Position numbers and translations under genes: made by a program. Below are positions 43,264-50,476 of a stretch of DNA of 64,000 bases, piece after piece. Within the stretch, counting starts at the first letter, position 1, and the number at the start of each line of letters is the position of its first letter. The stretch lies in the NCBI GenBank assembly GCA_936928855.1, contig CAKZHZ010000054.1, forward strand, positions 1-64,000, read 5' to 3'. The stretch is from an uncultured Polycyclovorans sp. (GTDB lineage: Bacteria; Pseudomonadota; Gammaproteobacteria; Nevskiales; Nevskiaceae). A model generated the notes under the pieces. That model ran no database searches. It was not told where the DNA came from and saw only the letters and a program-made list of their open reading frames with translations.

Positions 43264-43611
43264 TCAGAACGAGGCCTGATACAACAGGTACAGCCCCAAC
43301 GCACCGAGCGAGCCGTGCATCAACGCCAGCGGCAGCGTGGCGTTGTCGCGGAACAGCACGCGGAACAGCACCAGGCCGCCAACGATACCCGTGGTAAACA
43401 CCGCCAGTGCCCACCAGGCCAGCGCCGGGGTCTCCGCTTCGCCGCGCAGATTGGCGACGAACAACAAGCCCGTGGCGGCGATGGCGCCGAGGCCATGCCC
43501 CAATCCAAGAAACGACGGAAAGCGCACCTTGGCCGCAATCAGCGCCGTCATCAGCACACCCCCGGCAGCGATTGCCGCCAGCGCCCAGAACGCCATCTGA
43601 AACAGTGACAT
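43264..43611 (-). CDS. Small four-helix membrane protein of unknown function
   Basis: 115 aa from ATG 43611, preceded by GGGGGAG. Four hydrophobic helices cover almost the whole chain (FWALAAIAAGGVLMTALIAA, GLGAIAATGLLFVANL, WWALAVFTTGIVGGLVLFRV, LGALGLYLLYQASF). Two His-Gly pairs (LGHGLGAI and LMHGSLGALG) recur at equivalent sites, suggesting an internal duplication of a two-helix unit. No family recognised. It is isolated between pyc and the divergent nitronate monooxygenase gene. Confidence 0.7.
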   Translation of the reverse strand: MSLFQMAFWALAAIAAGGVLMTALIAAKVRFPSFLGLGHGLGAIAATGLLFVANLRGEAETPALAWWALAVFTTGIVGGLVLFRVLFRDNATLPLALMHGSLGALGLYLLYQASF

Positions 43612-43757
43612 CGTGATCTCCCCCTTGTTATTGAACGACTGTTTTTGATGATACTTTGCATCGCCGCGCCACGCCCCACACTTTTCGTTAGGGTGGGATC
43701 GCACACTGAGGCGCAGACTGTCGCGGCCTTTCCCGTTACCGACGACTTGTGAGGATC

Positions 43758-44729
43758 ATGAAAACACGTATCACCGAGATGCTCGGCATCGAATACCCCA
43801 TCGTCCAGGGCGGCATGATGTGGGTCGGCCGCGCCGAACTCACTGCCGCAGTCTCCAACGCCGGCGGGCTTGGCATTCTCACCGCCCTGACCCAACCGAC
43901 ACCGGAAGCGCTGGCGGCCGAGATCGCCCGCTGCCGCACGCTCACCGACAAGCCCTTCGGCGTGAATCTGACGATCCTGCCGAGCGCCAAACCGCCGCCG
44001 TACGAGGCCTATCTGGATGCGGTGCTCGACAACGACATCAAGATTCTCGAAACCGCCGGCAACAACCCCAAGGAGTTCATCGCCAAGGCCAAAGCCAAGG
44101 GCGTGAAGATCATCCACAAGTGCACGGCGGTGCGCCACGCGCTGTCGGCCGAGCGCAACGGGGTCGATGCCGTCAGCATCGATGGCTACGAGTGCGCCGG
44201 CCACCCGGGTGAGGATGGCATCGGCGGCCTGATCCTGTTCGCGGTGGCGGCGCAGAAGGTGAAGATCCCCCTGATCGGCTCCGGCGGCATTGCCGACGGC
44301 CGCACCATGGCGGCGGCGTTGGCGCTGGGCATGGAGGGCGTGAACATGGGCACGCGTTTCTGCGCCACCGTGGAAGCCCCCATTCACGACGCCATCAAGC
44401 AGCGGCTGGTCAGCGCCAACGAGCGCGAAACCAACCTCATCTTCCGCACCCTGCACAACACCGGCCGGGTGCTGAAGACCACCGTCTCCGACGAGGTGGT
44501 CGCCATCGAGAACCGCCCGGGCGGCTGCGAGTTCAAGGACATCCAGCACCTGGTGTCCGGCGCCAGGGGCCGCGAGGCGCTGGAGTCCGGCGACGACCAG
44601 AAAGGCCTGATCTGGGCGGGCCAGACGGTGGGTCTGATCAACGACATTCCCACCTGCGCCGAGCTGATCGACCGCATGGTGCGCGAGTGCCGCGAGCACC
44701 TGGCCGAGGCCAGCACCCGCGCCGCCTGA
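43758..44729 (+). CDS. Nitronate monooxygenase (2-nitropropane dioxygenase family)
   Basis: 323 aa from ATG 43758 with GAGGA upstream. FMN-dependent TIM barrel: LGIEYPIVQGGMMWVGRAEL, VSNAGGLGILTA, KPFGVNLTILPS, YECAGHPGEDG with the catalytic His, LIGSGGIADGRTMAAALALG and GVNMGTRF (phosphate binding). The family oxidises alkyl nitronates; several members act instead as trans-enoyl or quinone reductases. It converges on the acyl-CoA dehydrogenase gene, with a long hairpin between them, and is divergent from the four-helix membrane gene. Confidence 0.9.
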   Translation: MKTRITEMLGIEYPIVQGGMMWVGRAELTAAVSNAGGLGILTALTQPTPEALAAEIARCRTLTDKPFGVNLTILPSAKPPPYEAYLDAVLDNDIKILETAGNNPKEFIAKAKAKGVKIIHKCTAVRHALSAERNGVDAVSIDGYECAGHPGEDGIGGLILFAVAAQKVKIPLIGSGGIADGRTMAAALALGMEGVNMGTRFCATVEAPIHDAIKQRLVSANERETNLIFRTLHNTGRVLKTTVSDEVVAIENRPGGCEFKDIQHLVSGARGREALESGDDQKGLIWAGQTVGLINDIPTCAELIDRMVRECREHLAEASTRAA

Positions 44730-44737
44730 TCGCAATC

Positions 44738-44771
44738 GCGGTCGCTGGCGGCTCAGGCCGCCAGCGACCGC
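44738..44771. terminator. 15-bp perfect hairpin between convergent genes, overlapping the acyl-CoA dehydrogenase 3' end
   Basis: GCGGTCGCTGGCGGC at 44738-44752 pairs perfectly with 44757-44771 around a TCAG loop. It starts 9 bp after the stop of the plus-strand nitronate monooxygenase gene. Its right arm encodes the last residues of the minus-strand acyl-CoA dehydrogenase, whose stop codon is in the loop. No T-run follows on either strand, so it is more likely a pausing or RNA-end-protecting structure than a classical intrinsic terminator. Confidence 0.55.
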
Positions 44772-45886
44772 CCGATGATGATCTTCTGGATGTCCGAGGT
44801 GCCTTCGTAGATCTGGCACACGCGCACGTCACGGTAGATGCGCTCCACCGGAAAATCCTCGACGTAGCCGTAGCCGCCAAAGGTCTGCAGCGCCGCGGAG
44901 CACACCGCTTCGGCGGTTTCCGAGGCAAACAGCTTGGCCATGCAGGCCTGCTCCAGACAGGGCTGCCCGGCATCCTTGAGGCGCGCCGCTGACAGCACCA
45001 GCTGGCGTGCCGCCTCCAGCCGTGTCTTGGCATCGACCAGACGAAAGCTCACCGCCTGATGCTCAGCGATGGCGCGACCGAAGGCGCGTCGCTCACCCGC
45101 ATAGCGAATGGCCATGGCCAGCGCGGCATCAGCCATGCCCACGCTCTGCGCGGCAATGCCGATCCGGCCCGCTTCCAGGCTCGACAGTGCGATGCGATAG
45201 CCCTCGCCTTCGGCGCCAATGCGCAGCCGCGCCGGCACCCGCACCCCATCGAACTGCAGGCTGCAGGTGTCCGAGGCGCGCTGCCCCAGCTTCTTCTCCA
45301 CCTTGCTGACCGAGAACCCGGGGCTGGCGGTATCGACCAGAAAGGCACTGATGCCGCGCTTGGGATGCTCGGGGTCGGTCACCGCGAACACCACCACCCA
45401 TTTGGCGATGCGGCCCGAGGTGATGAACTGCTTGCTGCCATTGAGCACGTAGTCGTCACCTTCGCGCACGGCCCGGGTCCGCAGCGCACTGGCATCCGAG
45501 CCGGCCTGCGATTCGGTGAGACCGAAGGCGCCGATGAACTCGCCGCGCGCGCCGGGGCGGAGGAGGGTGTCCTTCTGTTCCTCGCTGCCGTAGCGCTCGA
45601 GGATGGCGCAGAACGGCGCGTTATGAACACTCATCATGGTGGAGACTGCGCCGTCGCCGCGCGCCACTTCCATCAGCGCCAGCGCATAGCTGACATAGTC
45701 GGCGCCGACGCCGTCATAGACCTGCGCCACGGTCATCCCCAGCAAGCCGATCTCGGCCAGGCCCCGGATCACCGCGGGCTCGATGGTCCCGGCCTTTTCG
45801 CGTGCTTCCGCGCCCGGCGCCAGCACGCCTTCGGCGAAGCGACGCGCGGCTTCCGCAATCAGTTGTTGCTCTTCGGTCAGCACCAC
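44753..45886 (-). CDS. Acyl-CoA dehydrogenase
   Basis: 377 aa from GTG 45886 (GTG 45883 equally possible). FAD-dependent ACAD fold: AEIGLLGMTVAQVYDGVGAD, FGLTESQAGSDASALRTRA, VLNGSKQFITSG, then the C-terminal helical domain with AYAGERRAFG-like RYAGERRAFGRAIAEHQAVS and QTFGGYGYVEDFPVERIYRD, where the catalytic base lies near ERIYRD-x-R. It introduces the alpha-beta double bond of an acyl-CoA. Last gene of the operon beginning at 50353, 10 bp after the methyltransferase stop. Substrate length or branching cannot be told from sequence. Confidence 0.93.
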   Translation of the reverse strand: MVLTEEQQLIAEAARRFAEGVLAPGAEAREKAGTIEPAVIRGLAEIGLLGMTVAQVYDGVGADYVSYALALMEVARGDGAVSTMMSVHNAPFCAILERYGSEEQKDTLLRPGARGEFIGAFGLTESQAGSDASALRTRAVREGDDYVLNGSKQFITSGRIAKWVVVFAVTDPEHPKRGISAFLVDTASPGFSVSKVEKKLGQRASDTCSLQFDGVRVPARLRIGAEGEGYRIALSSLEAGRIGIAAQSVGMADAALAMAIRYAGERRAFGRAIAEHQAVSFRLVDAKTRLEAARQLVLSAARLKDAGQPCLEQACMAKLFASETAEAVCSAALQTFGGYGYVEDFPVERIYRDVRVCQIYEGTSDIQKIIIGRSLAA

Positions 45887-45896
45887 ACTGCAGTCC

Positions 45897-46445
45897 TCAT
45901 GGCGCGGCGGCTGCCGACGGCACCCGCCACAGATAAATGGATTCGCCTTCGAACACCTCCTGGTGTTCCGGCCGCCAGTCCCCGCCCATCCCGAACCGGT
46001 AGGACACCACCGGCGTGCCGGGCGACAGCTGTTGCCACAATTGTGGCCGCAAACGCCGGTTGAGCGTTTCCCGCAGGAACATCGTCACCACCGTGGCATC
46101 GCGCAGGTCGGCCGCGAACAGATCGCCCTGCAGGAAACGCACGCGGTGCGACACCCCGGCACGCTCGGCGTTGAGGCGGGCGATCCGCACCAGCGCCTCG
46201 TCGTACTCGATGCCGACACCGCGCGCACCAAAGTCGCGGGCCGCCGCGATCACGATACGGCCGTCCCCGGCCCCCAGGTCATAGACCACATCTTCGGGGT
46301 CCACGCCGGCCAGGGTCAGCATCCGCGCAATCGCCGCGGGCGGCGTGGTGACAAAGGGCGCGGCGTCGGACAGCTGCGGCGGCAACGCCACCGCGCCCCC
46401 ACAGCAGAGCCCGAGGATCAGCCCCGCCATGCGCCGCAGCCCCAT
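45897..46445 (-). CDS. SAM-dependent methyltransferase with N-terminal hydrophobic leader
   Basis: 182 aa. Motif I VVYDLGAGDGRIVIAAARD and GVGIEYDEALVRIA define a class I methyltransferase; VTMFLRETLNRRLRPQLWQQ follows. The first 25 residues (RRMAGLILGLCCGGAVALPP) look like a signal peptide or membrane anchor, odd for a SAM enzyme, whose cofactor is cytoplasmic. Similar leadered proteins occur widely in proteobacteria without a known acceptor. Four bp after the SDR stop, so it belongs to the catabolic operon. Acceptor substrate unknown. Confidence 0.75.
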   Translation of the reverse strand: MGLRRMAGLILGLCCGGAVALPPQLSDAAPFVTTPPAAIARMLTLAGVDPEDVVYDLGAGDGRIVIAAARDFGARGVGIEYDEALVRIARLNAERAGVSHRVRFLQGDLFAADLRDATVVTMFLRETLNRRLRPQLWQQLSPGTPVVSYRFGMGGDWRPEHQEVFEGESIYLWRVPSAAAAP

Positions 46446-46448
46446 GGC

Positions 46449-47255
46449 TCAGGCCGCGGTGTAGCCGCCGTCGGCGGTGAACTCGGCGCCGGTGAGATAG
46501 CGGGCGGCATCCGAGCACAGGAACAGGATGAGGTCGGCGATGTCCTCGGGCTCGGCAAAGCGACCGAAGGGGATGAGGCTGTTGAGATAGCTGACGGCCT
46601 CTTCCTGCGACTGCGCCAGACCGCCCTCCAGCATCTCCTTGATGCCGTTGACGGCGAGGCCGGTGTTGCCGGGCCCGGGATGTACCGAGTTGACGCGAAT
46701 GCCAGTGCCGGCGCGCGCAAACTCCACCGCCTGGCACTTGCTGAGCATGCGCACCGCCCCCTTGCTGGTGCAGTAGGCCGACTGCGCAAACCCGGCGACC
46801 TGGCCGAACACCGAGGAGAGGTTCACCACCGATGCGGTCCCCCGCTGCTGCGCCGCCGTGAGCAGCAAGGGGTAGGCCGCCTGCACCCCGACCCAGATGC
46901 TCTCGACGTTGACGGCCTGTACGCGCCGGAACTCCTCAAGCGAGGTCTTGAGGTAGGGCTTGGTGAGCATGAAGCCGGCATTGTTGACGAGGCCGTCGAG
47001 GAGCCCGAACTCGGCCTCCACCGTGGTGATCACGGACGCCCACTGCCCCGCTTCGCTGACATCGTGGCGGGCGCTCACCGCTTTCACCCCGAGGGCGCGA
47101 CACTGTGCGGCAGTCGCTTCGGCGCCGTCGCCATCGCGGTCGGTGACAACCACATGAGCGCCGTCGGCCGCCAGGGTCAGCGCGGTCTTCTGGCCAAAGC
47201 CAGCGGCGGCGCCGGTCACCATGATCACCTTGTCCTTGACCGATTTGCTGGCCAT
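46449..47255 (-). CDS. Short-chain dehydrogenase/reductase
   Basis: 268 aa. Rossmann TGAAAGFG (GxxxGxG), NNAG at LVNNAGFML, catalytic Ser in VVNLSSVFG and YCTSK (YxxxK), with the tail YLTGAEFTADGGYTAA. NAD(P)-dependent alcohol/ketone oxidoreductase. Between enoyl-CoA hydratase and methyltransferase in the operon, it may oxidise the alcohol made by the AlkB-like hydroxylase or a hydroxyacyl-CoA; that is inference. Start ATG 47255, 22 bp after the hydratase stop. Confidence 0.92.
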   Translation of the reverse strand: MASKSVKDKVIMVTGAAAGFGQKTALTLAADGAHVVVTDRDGDGAEATAAQCRALGVKAVSARHDVSEAGQWASVITTVEAEFGLLDGLVNNAGFMLTKPYLKTSLEEFRRVQAVNVESIWVGVQAAYPLLLTAAQQRGTASVVNLSSVFGQVAGFAQSAYCTSKGAVRMLSKCQAVEFARAGTGIRVNSVHPGPGNTGLAVNGIKEMLEGGLAQSQEEAVSYLNSLIPFGRFAEPEDIADLILFLCSDAARYLTGAEFTADGGYTAA

Positions 47256-47277
47256 CGTCTGTCTCCTCAGTGTGGGC

Positions 47278-48066
47278 TCAGCGGCCCTGGAACCGGGGCG
47301 GTTGCTTGCCCAGAAAGGCCTGCACGCCGACACGGAAATCCTCCGTACGGGTGGCCTGGCGGAATGCGGCGCGCTCGGCTTCGAGATGGTCGTGCAGCGG
47401 CCGCGAGAAGGCCTCGCTGGCGAGGCGCTTGTAGGCACCGTAGGCGCGCGTCGGACCCTGCGCGATCCGGGTCGCCAGGGCGGTGGTCTCAGTGTCCAGC
47501 CGATCAGCCGCCACCACCCGGTTCACCAGCCCGGCGGCCCGCGCCTCCTCGGCGGTCCAGGTGGGGCTGAGCAGCATCAGCTCGGCGGCGCGACGCATGC
47601 CGACCACGCGTGGCAGAAAGTAGGTTCCGCCGCAGTCCGGCGCCGCGCCAATACGGTCATAGGCCATCAGGAAGCGGGTGCCTTCGGCCGCCACCACCAG
47701 ATCGCAGGCCGCCATCAGGCTGAGACCGGCGCCGGCGACTGCGCCGTGCACCGCAGCGATGACGGGCGCGTCATGGTGGGCGAGCATTTCGATCACCGGG
47801 TGCAGCGCATCGAGCAGGTCATCCACCACCGCCGCCGCGAGGTCAAAATCCTCAGCGAAGCCGGCGAGGTCGCCGCCAGCGACAAACGCCCGGCCATTCC
47901 CCTTCAGCACGATGCAGCGCACTGCGGGGTCTTCGGAAAGGGGCATCGCCGCCTCGCGGAAGGCCCGTGCCGTCGGCACATCAAGGGCGTTGAGCACCTC
48001 CGGTCGGTTGAAGCAGAGCGTGGCAATGCCGGTCGCCGTCTCGCGGGTCAGGGTCACCAGGCTCAT
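47278..48066 (-). CDS. Enoyl-CoA hydratase/isomerase family protein
   Basis: 262 aa. Crotonase fold: NRPEVLNALDVPTARAFREA, oxyanion-hole segments NGRAFVAGGDLAGF and AVHGAVAGAGLSLMAACDL, then IGAAPDCGGTYFLPRVVG and PRFQGR at the end. The Asp in APDCGGT occupies the site often used for catalysis by PaaG/FadB-like isomerases, and the first Glu of true hydratases is not obvious, so isomerase or hydratase is open. Start ATG 48066, 46 bp after the reductase gene. Part of the same operon. Confidence 0.92.
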   Translation of the reverse strand: MSLVTLTRETATGIATLCFNRPEVLNALDVPTARAFREAAMPLSEDPAVRCIVLKGNGRAFVAGGDLAGFAEDFDLAAAVVDDLLDALHPVIEMLAHHDAPVIAAVHGAVAGAGLSLMAACDLVVAAEGTRFLMAYDRIGAAPDCGGTYFLPRVVGMRRAAELMLLSPTWTAEEARAAGLVNRVVAADRLDTETTALATRIAQGPTRAYGAYKRLASEAFSRPLHDHLEAERAAFRQATRTEDFRVGVQAFLGKQPPRFQGR

Positions 48067-48112
48067 GGCCGTCCCCGGGCTTCGGCGACGCCTTGGCAGG
48101 TCACATTCATGA

Positions 48113-49201
48113 TCAGAATCCGGAAGGAATGAACTTGTCAGCGTGCAGGCGATCGGCCGGCATGCCCAGCGCCAGCAGGCGCTGCTCGACGGCCTCGACC
48201 ATCGGCAGGCTGCCGCAGATGAAGGCGACCCCTTCGCGGAAGTCGAAATCGAGGCGGGCATCCAACGGCGCGGTCACCAGTCCGCGTGGCCCCTGCCAGG
48301 CCGAATCCGTCGGCTCGTGCGACAACACCGTGATCAGGCGGATGCGGCCCGGCGCCTGCGCCATCAGCTCGGCCAGCAGGGTCTCGGCAAAGCGGTCTTC
48401 TGCGGTTCGCACGCCGAACACGATGGTGAAACGCGCACGATCCGAACGCTGCAGGCGGTCGGCGACGATGGACAGGATGGGCGCGAGACCGGTGCCACCG
48501 GCCACACACAGGGCATCGCGGTCGGGGTCATCCACCCCCATCACGCCGAATGGCCCTTCCACCCAGATCTTCGTGCCGGTCCGGTCGCCGGCGTACAACC
48601 AGTCCGAGAAGCGACCGCCCGGCAGCCGGCGCACCAGAAATCCGAGCTCGCGCGCTCCCTCACCGCCAGGGGCCGGAGGCGGCGTGTAGAACGAGAACGA
48701 ACGCCGGACGAAGGAACCGGAGGCTGCCAGCACGGCGTACTGGCCCGCCTCGTAGGGCATGGCTTGATCCAGCTGCAAGCGCAGGTCGATCACCTCGCCC
48801 GGCAACCGACGCCAGCTGCTGACCACGGCTGACACGCTCCGCGGCGGCAGCGCCGGGTGGTCGCCCAGCTTGACCGCCACTTCGAGATCAGTCCGCACCT
48901 TGGCCTGGCAGGCCAGGATATAACCCTGCTGCAGTTCCGCATTGCTCAGCGGTGACAGCGCGAAATCCACCATCGGGCTGATCCGCCCATTGAGCAGTTT
49001 GGTCTTGCAACGACCACAGGTTCCGACCCTGCAGTTGTGGGGATAATCGATCTGCTGATCAATGGCGGACAGCAACAGCAGATCGTTGCGCCGCACATCG
49101 AAGTAGCTGCGGCTGTCACCGTTGTGAATCGTGATCCGGCAATGACCGGGAGGCGGCCGGGTGGAAGGCTCGCCGCCGGCCTCGTGAACGCTCTCCGCCA
49201 T
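48113..49201 (-). CDS. Ferredoxin-NAD(P)H reductase component of a monooxygenase (XylA-like)
   Basis: 362 aa. N-terminal plant-type [2Fe-2S] domain with Cys57, Cys62, Cys65 and Cys98 (HNCRVGTCGRCKTKLLNG). FAD-binding strand YEAGQYAVLAASGSFVRRSF, then the NAD domain LCVAGGTGLAPILSIVADRL and FICGSLPMVEAVEQRL. The order Fe-S, FAD, NAD is that of XylA and related electron suppliers. It should feed electrons from NAD(P)H to the AlkB/XylM-type hydroxylase encoded 15 bp upstream. Complete with all cofactor motifs. Confidence 0.9.
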   Translation of the reverse strand: MAESVHEAGGEPSTRPPPGHCRITIHNGDSRSYFDVRRNDLLLLSAIDQQIDYPHNCRVGTCGRCKTKLLNGRISPMVDFALSPLSNAELQQGYILACQAKVRTDLEVAVKLGDHPALPPRSVSAVVSSWRRLPGEVIDLRLQLDQAMPYEAGQYAVLAASGSFVRRSFSFYTPPPAPGGEGARELGFLVRRLPGGRFSDWLYAGDRTGTKIWVEGPFGVMGVDDPDRDALCVAGGTGLAPILSIVADRLQRSDRARFTIVFGVRTAEDRFAETLLAELMAQAPGRIRLITVLSHEPTDSAWQGPRGLVTAPLDARLDFDFREGVAFICGSLPMVEAVEQRLLALGMPADRLHADKFIPSGF

Positions 49202-49216
49202 CGCGCGCCCCACCCC

Positions 49217-50353
49217 TCAGGCGCTCGCCGCCGGGCGGTACCAGACATCATCAGGGCGCGCAGTGACAGCGGGCTCGTTGAGGTCGTACCACCCCGCCCG
49301 GGCATTCTCCGCCCGCGCAATTTCGCGCTCCTGCTCGTTGGCGTAATGCGCGTCCCAATGACGCAACAGGGGCTTGATCATCATGAACCAGAGCGGTGGC
49401 ACCAGCGCCATGAGTACGCACAACAGGAACTGAGGCTGCTTGGGACCATCACGATCCGGCACCAGTTGGTAGAACGGACGATAGCTGTCTTCGTGATGCC
49501 CGGCGTGGTTGGTGATCTCCAGCGCCAGGATGCGAACGAACGGGGTGAGATGGTTCCAGGTGTGGTGGTTCTCGAAACGCCCCGGCGTGGCGCTGACCAG
49601 ACCATAGTGGTTGCAATAGTTGAACACTTCCAGAAACAGCCGCGGCCCTGCGATACAGACCAGGATGGACAACAGCATCCCTTTCCATCCGCCCACGACA
49701 AACAGCGCCGTTGAAAACCCGACCAGCAGCATCGCCCGCGGCACCCAGCTGTTGCGGGGGTCCCACCAGGCGCGCCCGCGCTTGGTCCACATCAGCTTTT
49801 CGAGGTGATAGGACTCCTTGATCTGCGCCACCATGGTGCGGAAGACATGCCCGTAAACGGTATCGCCACGGCGCGCGTAATCCGGATCGTCCGGCGTACT
49901 CACGCGCATGTGATGCGTAACCACATGCGTGATTTCCCGCCAGGGATCGAAGATCAGCGTCAGTCCGAGCCGGCCATAGGTTCGCAGCAGCGTGTTCTCG
50001 CGATGGAACAGCTCATGCAGTGCCGGCGCAGTCACCACGAACTGCACCATCATCGTGGTGACAAATGCCCCTGCTGCCGTCGCGGTACTGTCAAAGTGAC
50101 CCTGGCCCACCAGGTAGGCGTACAGAAAGATCAGGGCAAACCCGATGGCGAGGGTAATCGACACCACAACGTCGTACAGCCAGGGCATGCGGGCGCTGCG
50201 CTCCCGGACATCAATCGGCAGCAGCGCATCGACGAAGAGGATGCCAAGCAGCAGCCCCAGCCCGCTGAACACATAGTTGCCTCCCTGCAACAGCCCCCAG
50301 GCTGTCACCGCCACCACGACGGTCGACACGCCGTACTTGAGATGGTCGAGCAT
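49217..50353 (-). CDS. AlkB/XylM-type integral membrane di-iron hydroxylase
   Basis: 378 aa. Several transmembrane helices (YGVSTVVVAVTAWGLLQGGN, MPWLYDVVVSITLAIGFALI). The histidine boxes of membrane non-haem di-iron oxygenases are HELFH (113-117), HVVTHH (143-148), NYCNHYG (His249), ENHHTWN (263-264) and NHAGHH (283-287). The family hydroxylates terminal methyl groups of alkanes, alkyl arenes or fatty acids. The second partner, a XylA-like reductase, is next in the operon. The order resembles xylene/p-cymene monooxygenases more than AlkB with rubredoxin, since no rubredoxin gene is present. Substrate open. Confidence 0.85.
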   Translation of the reverse strand: MLDHLKYGVSTVVVAVTAWGLLQGGNYVFSGLGLLLGILFVDALLPIDVRERSARMPWLYDVVVSITLAIGFALIFLYAYLVGQGHFDSTATAAGAFVTTMMVQFVVTAPALHELFHRENTLLRTYGRLGLTLIFDPWREITHVVTHHMRVSTPDDPDYARRGDTVYGHVFRTMVAQIKESYHLEKLMWTKRGRAWWDPRNSWVPRAMLLVGFSTALFVVGGWKGMLLSILVCIAGPRLFLEVFNYCNHYGLVSATPGRFENHHTWNHLTPFVRILALEITNHAGHHEDSYRPFYQLVPDRDGPKQPQFLLCVLMALVPPLWFMMIKPLLRHWDAHYANEQEREIARAENARAGWYDLNEPAVTARPDDVWYRPAASA

Positions 50354-50476
50354 TCGAATCCTCCAGAGTGCCGGTACTGAGCCGGCGCGTTTAGGCTCGA
50401 CACTGATCATCCGGCAGCCGTGCCGCGGGAATCCCATCCGTTAGTTTGGCCGCCCCCACCCGACGGCAGAAATGCG

